A stretch of DNA of 64,000 nt, taken from UBA4781 sp963556045. Its GTDB lineage: Bacteria; Chloroflexota; Anaerolineae; Anaerolineales; Anaerolineaceae. The first letter of the stretch is position 1; every line of letters starts with the position of its first letter. The notes under the pieces were generated by a model. The model ran no database searches and had not been told where the DNA came from. It saw only the letters and a list, made by a program, of their open reading frames with translations. The stretch is from contig CAUVYA020000002.1 of the NCBI GenBank assembly GCA_963556045.3, forward strand, positions 1,426,001-1,490,000. Direction: 5' to 3'. Below are positions 15,242 through 24,649 of this stretch, one piece after another. Position numbers and translations under genes: made by a program.

Positions 15242-16361
15242 CTTCAACCTTTCCTTTTAAAAGGAGAACCATATCATCATGATGGATCATTTCATCAGTA
15301 AAGAGATAGCCCAGCGTTCGTTCAATCTGATCGGTATGCAGTCCTCTGATCTGGTTTATCTCATCTGATCCATAAGCGCAGCGCCCCAGCGCGCAGGGTT
15401 TCCCAGCAGGATCAAATACATAAATCACATCACCCCGCTGGAAAACCCCACAAGCAGAAATAATACCCACCGGCAGTAAGCTGCCCCCGTTCTTTAATGC
15501 GAATAACGCTCCATCATCAACCTGCACTCCACAACCTTTCAGCGCACTTGCTACTAAATACCTTTTTTTACTTTCTAATTTATCCAGAACAGGGAATATC
15601 CAGGTTCCGGGATAATTACCTTTCATAATGTTAATAAGGATATTCTCAGCGCCGCCATCGGAAATCACAACTGTAGTCCCACTGCGGCGGGCGATCTCTG
15701 CCGCCTGAAGTTTGGTCAGCATTCCACCAGTACCCAGTTCCGAGTTTGAACCTCGCACCGCTTCCCAGAGAGTAGAAGGGATCTCCTGCGATCGGATCTC
15801 TTTTATCAAGGTAGAACTCGAATCATTCGGGTTGCCATCATAGAGTCCTTCAATATCTGTTAATAGGATCAGCAGGTCTGCCTCAAGGATGGTCGCCACC
15901 ATAGCCGAGAGGTTATCGTTATCTCCAATGCCAATCTCGTCTGTAGCGATGGTGTCATTTTCATTGACAACAGGGATAATTCCCTGTGCAAGCAGTGCTT
16001 CCAGCGTACCGCGCGCATTGATATAACTCTTTCGGTTGGTGATATCAGTACGGGTTAATAAGACCTGCCCGACTTTCATACCGTACATAGAGAATATCTG
16101 CTCATAAACAGCCATCAACCGTGGCTGCCCCACAGCAGCAAGCATTTGTTTGGCAGGTACATGTTTTACTAATCGTGGGAAGTTGAGTGCTTCCCTGCCA
16201 GCAGCAATGGCTCCAGATGAAACCAGTACCAGTTGATAACCCTGGTCCTGTAAATCTTTGATCTGACGGGCTAATTCTATAATACGCGAGTGCTGCAAAC
16301 AGCGCGTACCCTGCGTGAGTGTAGAAGTGCCTATCTTGACCACGATCCGCTGATAGCACAT
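15234..16361 (-). CDS. proB: Glutamate 5-kinase ProB with C-terminal PUA domain
   Basis: 375 aa from ATG 16361, which follows GGGAGGACGAT. The amino-acid kinase domain (1-255) shows VVKIGTSTL, LVSSGAIAAGR, QVLLTRTDI, VVNENDTIATDEI, GDNDNLSAMVA and GTGGMLTKLQAA. The C-terminal third (about 275-365) is a PUA domain (VQVDDGALFALKNGGSLLPVG). ProB phosphorylates glutamate and is normally feedback-inhibited by proline. A longer N-terminal reading to 16433 is rejected because it lacks a ribosome binding site and overlaps a -10 box at 16391-16386 (TATACT on minus). Confidence 0.96.
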   Translation of the reverse strand: MCYQRIVVKIGTSTLTQGTRCLQHSRIIELARQIKDLQDQGYQLVLVSSGAIAAGREALNFPRLVKHVPAKQMLAAVGQPRLMAVYEQIFSMYGMKVGQVLLTRTDITNRKSYINARGTLEALLAQGIIPVVNENDTIATDEIGIGDNDNLSAMVATILEADLLILLTDIEGLYDGNPNDSSSTLIKEIRSQEIPSTLWEAVRGSNSELGTGGMLTKLQAAEIARRSGTTVVISDGGAENILINIMKGNYPGTWIFPVLDKLESKKRYLVASALKGCGVQVDDGALFALKNGGSLLPVGIISACGVFQRGDVIYVFDPAGKPCALGRCAYGSDEINQIRGLHTDQIERTLGYLFTDEMIHHDDMVLLLKGKVEDE

Positions 16362-16391
16362 ATCGTCCTCCCGATAATTCCTCCTAGTATA

Positions 16392-16909
16392 ACAAAAGGA
16401 ACACCAGAATGAAATAACTATATATCTAAACATACAGCCGTGAAAAGAAATTGCTGCACGGAGATTCCGATTACAACCTCAGTTGCCATCATTTACTCAT
16501 GACAGGAATGTTTTTGCAGCGCATAAACATCTTCGTTGACTTTCAATGAATCAGATCAAATGAAGATAGTTAACCTGCGGATGACGCAATAATTCTTAAA
16601 CACAATCAAATCTGAGGATAGGTGTTTAAAAAAGAGCGCAGGTGAAGAAAGCAAAAAAGCAAAACAATAATATAATTTCATGAGTTCTCGAGGATTGAAT
16701 TACTATATTCCTCATGTTATTATCTATTGAAATATGTGAATGAAGTTGTTGTAAATGTAAATAATTACCCAACTTAATTCACCAAATGATTCAATTTTGT
16801 GTAAAACCGCCCGAATTGTAATTTGGTGTCTTTTGCCCAATTTGAATAGATTATGTAATTTGGTTATTGCGTAATTTTTATTTTCTATAATTAACCACAA
16901 GGTGTAAAC
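16392..16909. other. Intergenic region between proB and the pel-like operon
   Basis: 518 bp, AT-rich, with no plausible gene. It carries the inverted repeat at 16780-16828, a TATAAT at 16886-16891 that may be the -10 of the pel operon (a fitting -35 is not clear; TTATTG with a 16-bp spacer is the best), and the AAGGTG ribosome binding site of pelD. On the minus side it holds the proBA promoter area. The rest, 16434-16740, shows nothing I can name. Confidence 0.5.
16780..16828. repeat. Long interrupted inverted repeat upstream of the pel-like operon
   Basis: CACCAAAT (16780-16787) and ATTTGGTG (16821-16828) are perfect 8-bp arms. Inside them CAATT (16792-16796) and AATTG (16814-16818) pair again, separated by small internal loops and a 17-nt loop. 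It lies about 60 bp upstream of the TATAAT at 16886, so it is more likely an operator or the end of an upstream RNA than part of the pel mRNA. Confidence 0.5.
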
Positions 16910-19081
16910 ATGAATGTTCTCATAACAGGCTACCTCGGTTCGATGGTGGCGTCTTTAACTGGAGAATTGGTAAAGACAAATACAAACAAGGTTATTCTGG
17001 CTGGCTCGAACGCGACCGAATTAAGTGAAAAATTCGATGCTGTAACCGCTCACGTCATTAACCCTGCCGATCCCATCTTTCATGAAATCCTATCCTCAAA
17101 TAATTTTGATGCGATCATTTTCAATCCCATTAGAGAAGAACAACTACTTACCGGGGAACGTAGAATTTCCGGTCATTTGCTCGACGGTTTAATCAATATT
17201 TTAGATCACTATAAAAACAGAACCGCTCCCTGGATCATTTTAATTTCATCTTCAGAAGTATACAATGTATTCGACATCAATAACACTTTACCTGAAACCA
17301 TCCAAAAGAGCACCGTCTTAAACAAAAATGTTTTGTTGACATGTGAACAATATTGCCAGTATTACAATCATTTTTATAATTTCAATACCTCTATCATCAG
17401 AATACCATTTATATATGGAAATGACGAGACACATTCTCTATTACATTCGCTTATCCTGGAATGTTTGAAAAACAACTCGGTTGACCTACCCTCCGATCAA
17501 GCATCACTTTGCAGTTTTCTGCACTCAGATGATGCGGCTGATTTTATCGTCAGGCTCTTAGATGAAGAATATACTCACGATTATGAAATATTTAACCTCA
17601 CGTCACCAGATACTTTTTCGTTGAATACACTATCGCAAAATTTGCACACTTATTTCCCACGTGTGAAATTTAACTTCCTATCCAGGAATGTGATCTCGAC
17701 AAAACCCGTTAACGGGAAATTAGCAAAAATGGAATTAAATTGGACTCCCACCCACAGTTTTAATAATAGTCTGGGAGATCTCATCAACCAATTAAAAAAT
17801 AAACCGAAACTGGAACAGAAACCTTTTAATAAATTTAAAGCTGTATTGACCGGTCGTCCAAATTTGGTTAAATGGCTCGAGTTGATACTGGGGGGAGCTG
17901 TGATGCAAGGACTGGTTTATCTTACCGGAACTTTTTTACAATTTAAATATATTGACTTTCGCTTGTTGTACGTGATCTTGATAGGTTCTGCGTATGGAAT
18001 CCGCTTTGGGCTGATGGCGGCACTAATTGCCGGTGCATCCAATCTTTACAGCTGGTATCAGCTTGGATTAGATTGGGAGCTTTTGATCTATCATGTTGAG
18101 AACTGGCTGCCTTTCGCACTTTACCTGATCGCAGGATCAGTCACAGGATATTTATGGGATAAAAAAGAGAATGAGACCAATTTTGCCAACAAACAACGTG
18201 CCTTAACACAAGAGAAATACGCTTTTCTTTATAATATCTATGAAGATACGCGCAAAACAAAAAATCAATTGCGGGAACAATTGATCGGTTACCGCGATAG
18301 TTATGGCAGAATCTATACCATAACTCGCGAATTAGATTCTCTAAACTCCAACGATGTTTTTCTAAAAGCTGTGAATATCATCGAAGATGTCATGGAAAAC
18401 GAAAGCGTTGCTATCTACAGCCTTGATTCATCCACACGTTTTGCACGTTTAGAAGTCTGTTCCACAACACAGGTGGAATCAACACCAAAATCGATCAACC
18501 TGGCTGATTTTCCTGAAGCATTTAACAAGATCAAGAGCGGCGAAATGTTCATCAACACAGCGCTGCTGCCTACTTATCCAAGCCTGATCGCTCCCATCAT
18601 TAAAGATCAGCAACCTTTGGGCATGATCTTCATCTGGAAACGAACATTTGAACAACACTCAATGTACTATGAAAATCTTTTCAAGGTTTTAAGCGGCTTG
18701 ATCGAATCATCATTAGTTCGAGCAGTACTCTTCAGAGAGGCAAATCTCTCAAAGTGGTATCTTCCCTCCACCAGAATTCTTGATGCAAATGTTTTTAAGG
18801 ACACCTTGAAGATCAAGATAGAAATGCAAAACCGCAATATCACCAGGTTTCAACTCATCAGTATCGATAAAGGAGATACGAGCTGGGAGGATTTCAGCTC
18901 TGTTCTTGAAAAGGGGATCAGAACCACCGATTACGCAGGTTTGCTCAATGAATCAGATTCTATTTGCTATGTGATCCTTTCTCAAGCAGAAGAATCTAGC
19001 ATTGATATGATCATCGAACGACTTGCCAATCTGGGGATTAAATGCAAAATTGTAGAAAGCAATTCGATTGCCTATGTTTGA
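16910..19081 (+). CDS. pelD: PelD-like c-di-GMP receptor with N-terminal SDR/epimerase-like domain
   Basis: 723 aa. Residues 1-300 resemble an extended SDR sugar-nucleotide epimerase (MNVLITGYLGSM, LISSSEVYNVFD, IIRIPFIYGND), but the glycine motif is degenerate and the YxxxK lysine appears missing (LTCEQYCQYY), so it may be inactive. About 315-425 holds four membrane helices, followed by a coiled-coil and a GAF domain (about 470-610). The C-terminal domain is a degenerate GGDEF: R671-T-T-D674, five residues, then NESDS at 680-684 where GGDEF should be. RxxD is the inhibitory-site motif through which PelD binds c-di-GMP and switches on Pel synthesis. It is the first gene of the operon; the 3' end overlaps pelE by 8 bp. 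Confidence 0.85.
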   Translation: MNVLITGYLGSMVASLTGELVKTNTNKVILAGSNATELSEKFDAVTAHVINPADPIFHEILSSNNFDAIIFNPIREEQLLTGERRISGHLLDGLINILDHYKNRTAPWIILISSSEVYNVFDINNTLPETIQKSTVLNKNVLLTCEQYCQYYNHFYNFNTSIIRIPFIYGNDETHSLLHSLILECLKNNSVDLPSDQASLCSFLHSDDAADFIVRLLDEEYTHDYEIFNLTSPDTFSLNTLSQNLHTYFPRVKFNFLSRNVISTKPVNGKLAKMELNWTPTHSFNNSLGDLINQLKNKPKLEQKPFNKFKAVLTGRPNLVKWLELILGGAVMQGLVYLTGTFLQFKYIDFRLLYVILIGSAYGIRFGLMAALIAGASNLYSWYQLGLDWELLIYHVENWLPFALYLIAGSVTGYLWDKKENETNFANKQRALTQEKYAFLYNIYEDTRKTKNQLREQLIGYRDSYGRIYTITRELDSLNSNDVFLKAVNIIEDVMENESVAIYSLDSSTRFARLEVCSTTQVESTPKSINLADFPEAFNKIKSGEMFINTALLPTYPSLIAPIIKDQQPLGMIFIWKRTFEQHSMYYENLFKVLSGLIESSLVRAVLFREANLSKWYLPSTRILDANVFKDTLKIKIEMQNRNITRFQLISIDKGDTSWEDFSSVLEKGIRTTDYAGLLNESDSICYVILSQAEESSIDMIIERLANLGIKCKIVESNSIAYV

Positions 19082-19973
19082 AATATCATTTTCTTCTTTT
19101 CTTATCATCCACATTGTTTGTGTGGTTATTTATGGCTTTTTAATTATCTCCGGGATTTCCAGGCACCGTAAGGAATTTATTGCAATTCTTTTCTTCATCC
19201 CGGTTTTTGGATTCATCGCCGCCGCAGTGGTTGAGCTGTATTATAAGTTTGCCGGTTCCAAACAAGAACCCATTGAAATTCCAGATCTGACCCTCGATAA
19301 TGACGTCTACTGGAAACCGGTTAAAGTAAGGCAGGAAGAAACAGACCTGGTCCCACTGGAAGAAGCGATTTCGATCAACGATACCGCAACCCGACGCAAA
19401 CTCATGCTTGAATCTCTGTACGATAACCCCTCCAAATACATAGATGTTCTTATGGAAGCTCGCAGGAATGATGATATTGAAACAGTTCATTATGCTTCCA
19501 CCACCATCTCAAAGATCCAGCGTGACTTCCAGCTCGAAATTCAGCGCCTTTCTGTAGAAGTGGAGAACAACCCGGATGATAACAAATTATTAGATCAATA
19601 TATCGATACTATCCAGCAGTACATTGACTGTGATATTCTTGAAGACTACCTGCTTAAACGTCAGCGTCTGTTATTCAATGAAGCATTAGTAAAAAGGATC
19701 GACCGAGCAGGAATAGATAAAGAGATACTGATAAAAAGGATAAACAACAATATGGCACTGGGTAATTTTCAAGCAGCTATTGATGACAGTTCCCTTTTAA
19801 GAGAACTGTGGTCTGAAGATGAACAGGTGTGGATCGAATCGCTGCGTGTTTGCGTAGAAAGCCAGGATGTGCAAAAATTAAATGAAGTAATCAGAGAAAT
19901 AGACCAACTTCCTATCCAGTGGAGCAATACGAACCGAAAGCTTATCCAGGAATGGAAGGAGAATTATCGGTAA
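19074..19973 (+). CDS. pelE: PelE-like inner-membrane protein with TPR-like helices
   Basis: 299 aa from ATG 19074, overlapping the pelD stop (ATGTTTGA). Two hydrophobic segments at the N-terminus (FSSFLIIHIVCVVIYGFLII and FIAILFFIPVFGFIAAAVVEL) are followed by a soluble alpha-helical region with regularly spaced helices (LMLESLYDNPSKYIDVLMEARR, VENNPDDNKLLDQYIDTIQQYI), like the TPR part of PelE. PelE assembles with PelD, PelF and PelG in the synthase complex. Family membership rests on order, size and topology more than on sequence motifs. Confidence 0.75.
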   Translation: MFEISFSSFLIIHIVCVVIYGFLIISGISRHRKEFIAILFFIPVFGFIAAAVVELYYKFAGSKQEPIEIPDLTLDNDVYWKPVKVRQEETDLVPLEEAISINDTATRRKLMLESLYDNPSKYIDVLMEARRNDDIETVHYASTTISKIQRDFQLEIQRLSVEVENNPDDNKLLDQYIDTIQQYIDCDILEDYLLKRQRLLFNEALVKRIDRAGIDKEILIKRINNNMALGNFQAAIDDSSLLRELWSEDEQVWIESLRVCVESQDVQKLNEVIREIDQLPIQWSNTNRKLIQEWKENYR

Positions 19974-21817
19974 TGAAGAATAAAGAAAGTTTTTCGTGGG
20001 TTTTATTACCCATCCTCATACTGGGATTGCTTTCCACGGCAATATTCATTGAACGTTCCGGTATCTCCCCCACGATCAGTCAGCCCAGCCTTAACTTCCT
20101 TGATCAAATCACGGCAGAAAGCACAAATGAGACTTCAACGACACAGAAAGCAACCACCCTCGTGCTATTTGATTCCATTGATGATGATGATCGAGAGCAG
20201 TTATCGGTCGTTACCGACACTTTTGACAGTATGCGAATCAAGTATGATACCTATGATATCAATGAACCTTATGAATTCGATACGTTCCTAAATAATGGAT
20301 ACGAAGCGATCATTATTACATTTTATAATCTCGATAAACTGAACCAGGATATCCTTCATTTGGTTCAATGGGTTGAAGAGGGCGGGCGTGTACTCTTCTC
20401 CATTAGACCAGAGGTATCTTCGACATATATTGCCGTCTACCGAAAATTAGGAATCACTTCTTACGGATATGACTTCACATCCATTCCAGAGATCCTTTTC
20501 AAAGATGACCTCTTCCCTGGAATGAAGGGAGTTTCGATGGATAGTGGATTCCTGGACGATACGAGTCTTTCGATCCAATTAGATGAACAGGCACACGTCC
20601 ACCTCGCCAGCGCAGATCGCAATGCCACCCCAATTCTGTGGGATTACGATCAAGGGATGGGGCGTTTTGTAATCATCAACAGCGATCAGTTTGTTAATAA
20701 GTATGATCGAGGTTTGATCTGTGCTGCATACAGTCTGCTTTTCGATACACTCATCTATCCTGTTATTAACAGTTCTATGGTCTTCATTGATGATTTTCCC
20801 GGTCCTATACCTGAAGGGAGCGATGAAACCATTTATCGGGAATTTGGGAAAGATATCGAAAGTTTTTATATCAATATCTGGTGGCCCGACATGAAAGATT
20901 TCGCACGCCGCTACGGACTGGAATACACCGGGCTGCTGATAGAAACTTATAACGAAAAAGTTGTTCCTCCATTTATCGATGTAAAATCGGTCGAGCGTTA
21001 TGAATATTTTGGCGATTCCTTACTCGACGCAGGTGGAGAAATCGGGCTGCATGGATATAATCACGTCCCACTCGTCACCAATATTGATGAAATTCCAGCC
21101 GATCTCGGTTATCCTGTATGGAGTTCCAATCAAGCCATGCAAACATCCATTCAGGAATTATATACATTTGGGGTCTCGTTATTCCCCGAACAAGAATTTC
21201 TTACTTATGTCCCCCCTTCTAATATTCTGAGTCTTGAAGCAAGAGAATGGATACCAGATATCATCCCGGAAGTCAGGGTAATTGCTGCTCAATATATAGG
21301 CGATCCCGAAATTGAAGCTTCCTATGAACAGGAATTCGAAGAATCTGAAGATGGCATCATTGAAGTACCGCGTATCATTTCCGGGTATGCAGTTTCCACT
21401 TTCTCACAATGGACCGCCATCAACGAACTAATGCTCCATTACGTAAACTCCCATTTTGTCCACCCTGATGACGTACTGGATCAAGAAAGAAGCAACGGGC
21501 AGGGTTGGGTTTATTTGCGGGATCAATTCGAGCAATACCTTATGTGGCTGGAAGGCGCCGCTCCATCCATTCGAAATATGACAGCAAGCGAAGGTGGGAT
21601 GGCTGTACAACGATTTGCTCGCCTGACTATTGATACGGATTGTGATGATGACGGATGCATCATTAATATTTCCAATTTTTATGACGATGCATGGATGTTA
21701 ATGCATTCCAACCGGCACCCTGGAGAAATCGTTGGCGGAACGATCACAGAGGTTTCTTCAAATTTATATCTGATCGGCGCTCAGAATGACAGGGTTGAAA
21801 TTGTATTCGAGGAGTAG
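19973..21817 (+). CDS. pelA: Membrane-anchored PelA-type polysaccharide deacetylase (DUF2194-like)
   Basis: 614 aa from ATG 19973 (TAATG overlap with pelE; GGAAGGAGA upstream). One N-terminal membrane helix (SWVLLPILILGLLSTAIFIE) anchors the protein outside. Residues about 55-255 resemble a glutamine-amidotransferase-like/Rossmann region. The deacetylase part has the metal aspartate pair D273/D274 in MVFIDDFPG and the HxxxH pair H360/H364 in GLHGYNH. It lacks the N-terminal glycoside hydrolase of Pseudomonas PelA, as in the Gram-positive Pel loci. It probably removes acetyl groups from the exported GalNAc-rich polymer. Confidence 0.8.
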   Translation: MKNKESFSWVLLPILILGLLSTAIFIERSGISPTISQPSLNFLDQITAESTNETSTTQKATTLVLFDSIDDDDREQLSVVTDTFDSMRIKYDTYDINEPYEFDTFLNNGYEAIIITFYNLDKLNQDILHLVQWVEEGGRVLFSIRPEVSSTYIAVYRKLGITSYGYDFTSIPEILFKDDLFPGMKGVSMDSGFLDDTSLSIQLDEQAHVHLASADRNATPILWDYDQGMGRFVIINSDQFVNKYDRGLICAAYSLLFDTLIYPVINSSMVFIDDFPGPIPEGSDETIYREFGKDIESFYINIWWPDMKDFARRYGLEYTGLLIETYNEKVVPPFIDVKSVERYEYFGDSLLDAGGEIGLHGYNHVPLVTNIDEIPADLGYPVWSSNQAMQTSIQELYTFGVSLFPEQEFLTYVPPSNILSLEAREWIPDIIPEVRVIAAQYIGDPEIEASYEQEFEESEDGIIEVPRIISGYAVSTFSQWTAINELMLHYVNSHFVHPDDVLDQERSNGQGWVYLRDQFEQYLMWLEGAAPSIRNMTASEGGMAVQRFARLTIDTDCDDDGCIINISNFYDDAWMLMHSNRHPGEIVGGTITEVSSNLYLIGAQNDRVEIVFEE

Positions 21818-21820
21818 GCG

Positions 21821-23248
21821 TTGAAAATTTGTTTATTACTAGAAGGCAGCTACCCATATGTCCAGGGAGGTGTATCCACCTGGGTGGATGGTTTTATCCG
21901 TTCCCTGCCCGATGATGAATTCATCTTATGGACGGTCGCCGATACCAAAGAAAAACGCAGTTCCTTCAAATATACGATTCCAAAAAACGTTGTTGCCATC
22001 CACGAAAATTTTCTGGATTCTGCTCTGGATGTTCCCATCAACAACAACGCAAAAGTCCGATTAACAAAAGATGAGATAGAAGCGGTCTCTCAACTCACCC
22101 AGTGCAAAGACCCGGATTGGGACGTACTATACCGCTGCTTTGGAGAACAACCCGAAAAATCTATTGAACTATTCATGAGCAGAGAGTTCCTCGCCATACT
22201 GAAGAAATTTGCCATGGAGCAGTTCCCCTTCGTCGGTTTCACCGATCTGTTCTGGACTATCCGATCAATGTTCCTGCCTATGCTGGCGCTTCTCGGGCAA
22301 GAATTACCAGAGGCAGATCTATACCACAGCTTATCCACCGGCTATGCCGGAGTTGTTGGGGCGCTGTGTTCAAAAAAATACAACAAACCCTATGTTCTCA
22401 CAGAACACGGCATCTACACGCGAGAAAGAGAAGAAGAAATTTTACGCGCAGACTGGGTAGTACCTTATTTTAAGGAATTATGGGTCAACATGTTCTACAT
22501 GTATTCACGATTTGCCTATCAAACAGCCCATCGTGTCACAAGTCTATTCAACCGTGCCAGCCGAGTTCAACAGGAGATCGGTTGTCCTGCGGAAAAATGT
22601 GATGTGATCAACAATGGTATTCACTATGAAGAGTTCTGTGATATTCCCACCAAAGAGGATGATGGCTGGATCAACATTGGAGCCATCGTTCGCATTGCCC
22701 CCATTAAAGATATCAAGACTATGATCTATACTTTCTCTCGCCTAAAGCAAGTTATCAATAATGTACGTTTGTTCATTCTGGGCAATATTGATGATGAGGA
22801 TTATTACCAGGAATGTGTAGATCTCATTCACTTCCTGGACGTACAAGATATCAATTTTGTGGGTCTGGTGGATGTGAAACCCTACCTTGCAACGTTTGAT
22901 TTCACCCTGCTCACCAGCATTTCCGAAGGTCAACCCTTTGCAGCCATTGAATCACTGACTGCTCGCCGACCGCTGGTAGCCACCAACGTCGGATCATTGC
23001 GAGAATTGATCGACGGAGACGGTCGCGATGATCTTGGAACTGCCGGTATCTATGTATCGCCCATGCATCAAACAGAATTGCTGCAGGCGCTGGTACGAAT
23101 GTGCAAGAATAAGAACATGAGAGAAAAGATGGGGATAACAGGGCAGCAAAGGATGCGTGAGTTCTACGACCATCCCACTATGGTAAAAAACTATCGTATC
23201 ATCTATGAGAAAGCAGAAAAGACATGGCAGGAATCGGTTTTGAACTGA
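21821..23248 (+). CDS. pelF: PelF glycosyltransferase (GT4 family)
   Basis: 475 aa. The start is a TTG at 21821 with GAGGAGTAGG just before it. The N-terminus (KICLLLEGSYPYVQGGVSTWV) is the PelF signature, followed by STGYAGVVGALCSKKYNKP, LTEHGIYTRERE and NNGIHYEEF. The GT4 nucleotide-sugar site EGQPFAAIESLTARRPLVAT (EX7E) lies at about 367-386. PelF is the cytoplasmic polymerase thought to use UDP-GalNAc/UDP-GlcNAc to build Pel. It overlaps pelG by 25 bp. Confidence 0.95.
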   Translation: MKICLLLEGSYPYVQGGVSTWVDGFIRSLPDDEFILWTVADTKEKRSSFKYTIPKNVVAIHENFLDSALDVPINNNAKVRLTKDEIEAVSQLTQCKDPDWDVLYRCFGEQPEKSIELFMSREFLAILKKFAMEQFPFVGFTDLFWTIRSMFLPMLALLGQELPEADLYHSLSTGYAGVVGALCSKKYNKPYVLTEHGIYTREREEEILRADWVVPYFKELWVNMFYMYSRFAYQTAHRVTSLFNRASRVQQEIGCPAEKCDVINNGIHYEEFCDIPTKEDDGWINIGAIVRIAPIKDIKTMIYTFSRLKQVINNVRLFILGNIDDEDYYQECVDLIHFLDVQDINFVGLVDVKPYLATFDFTLLTSISEGQPFAAIESLTARRPLVATNVGSLRELIDGDGRDDLGTAGIYVSPMHQTELLQALVRMCKNKNMREKMGITGQQRMREFYDHPTMVKNYRIIYEKAEKTWQESVLN

Positions 23249-24642
23249 AGAAACTATTTGAAAAAAGAGGGGGCATAAACAAGCTTCGTGCAACTTTTTA
23301 TTCTGGCATCGTGATCGCCGGACCGATGCTGATGGGTGCTGTATTGTTATTTGGTCAAAAATATCTCTCCATCAGGTTTGGCGCCAGCAGTCATGAGCAA
23401 GATCTGATCATCGTCATAACTACCTATTCTCTACTCTTTCCTCTCCTTTTGACAAGCTTGTTCTCCTATACGATTTCACGCTACATTGCCGATAAACTCT
23501 ATATCAAAGATTATTCCAGTATTTTAAATTCTATGTATGGTTTGATTCTTCCTCTTTTATGTGTTGGATCGGTAGGATGGGCAATTTTCATATATCTATC
23601 AGAGCTGCCTCTGCTTCACGGCATCCTGTCTTTCATCCTCTTTTGTTCCGCCATTATGGTGTGGGTCCAAATCACCTACATCACAGCTATCAAGTATTAC
23701 AAGGATATTTTGATCGGTTTCTTTATTGGAATATTCAGCGGGCTGCTGGTAGGTGCGTGTTTATTCTTATTTGCACATGTCGAGATCGTCTCAGCCTTTT
23801 TGGCTGCTGCTTGTTTTGCTTATGGCATCATGCTGACAATTTACACACTGGTGCTGCATAAACATTTCCCGCTCGGAAACAAACCAAGTTTTGAATTCTT
23901 CAAATGGGTAAAAAAATATCCTTCCCTAACTCTGGTTGGCTTTTTTACAACATTGGGATTATTCATCCATTTAATGTTGATGTGGAAAAGCCCCTGGGGT
24001 GCCCAGGTGATCGGACTGTTTTACCATGCCCCCATGCACGATATTCCTGCTTTTTTTGCATTCCTTTCGATATTGGTCACCACAGTGAATTTTGTAACCT
24101 CTGTGGAGGTAAATTTCTACCCGAAATACCGTTTGTATTTTGGACTCATTAACAACGGCGGCTCGCTGGTTGATATCAATAAAGCATACGATGAAATGCT
24201 GATCGTTCTCAAACAAGAGCTGTTTTACCTTGCCTTACGTCAAATGTTCACCACTATCATCGCCATCATCATCGGATCAGAGATCATCAGCAATCTGGGT
24301 TTTGGATTCACTAATGAGATGATCGGTCTCTTCCGAGTTTTGTGTCTGGGATATGCTTTCTATGCGATCGGGAACAGCATCATGCTGGTTTTGTTATACT
24401 TTGTAGATTTTAAGGGTGCTGTATTCTGTGGTTTTTCTCTTCTCCTGGTGAATACTCTTGTCACCCGTTATACCATCACTTTATCATCAAATTATTATGG
24501 ATTCGGACTATTGGCTGCGGGATTGATGATGTGCCTGGTTGCACTGAGTCGTTTGACTTATTACACTACACATCTGGATTATTATATATACTGTCGGCAA
24601 CCAATTTTCACGCGTGAAAAACAGATTAAAGAAAACAGGTAA
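23224..24642 (+). CDS. pelG: PelG polysaccharide exporter (Wzx/MATE-like)
   Basis: 472 aa. Begins MAGIGFELKKLFEKRGG, the conserved PelG N-terminus, then a first helix with YSGIVIAGPMLMGAVLLFGQ. About twelve membrane helices fill the protein. PelG moves the growing polymer across the cytoplasmic membrane. No PelB or PelC outer-membrane genes are found, which agrees with a cell lacking a classical outer membrane. The gene overlaps pelF upstream and ends just before the CotH gene. Confidence 0.95.
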   Translation: MAGIGFELKKLFEKRGGINKLRATFYSGIVIAGPMLMGAVLLFGQKYLSIRFGASSHEQDLIIVITTYSLLFPLLLTSLFSYTISRYIADKLYIKDYSSILNSMYGLILPLLCVGSVGWAIFIYLSELPLLHGILSFILFCSAIMVWVQITYITAIKYYKDILIGFFIGIFSGLLVGACLFLFAHVEIVSAFLAAACFAYGIMLTIYTLVLHKHFPLGNKPSFEFFKWVKKYPSLTLVGFFTTLGLFIHLMLMWKSPWGAQVIGLFYHAPMHDIPAFFAFLSILVTTVNFVTSVEVNFYPKYRLYFGLINNGGSLVDINKAYDEMLIVLKQELFYLALRQMFTTIIAIIIGSEIISNLGFGFTNEMIGLFRVLCLGYAFYAIGNSIMLVLLYFVDFKGAVFCGFSLLLVNTLVTRYTITLSSNYYGFGLLAAGLMMCLVALSRLTYYTTHLDYYIYCRQPIFTREKQIKENR

Positions 24643-24649
24643 GAAGAAA

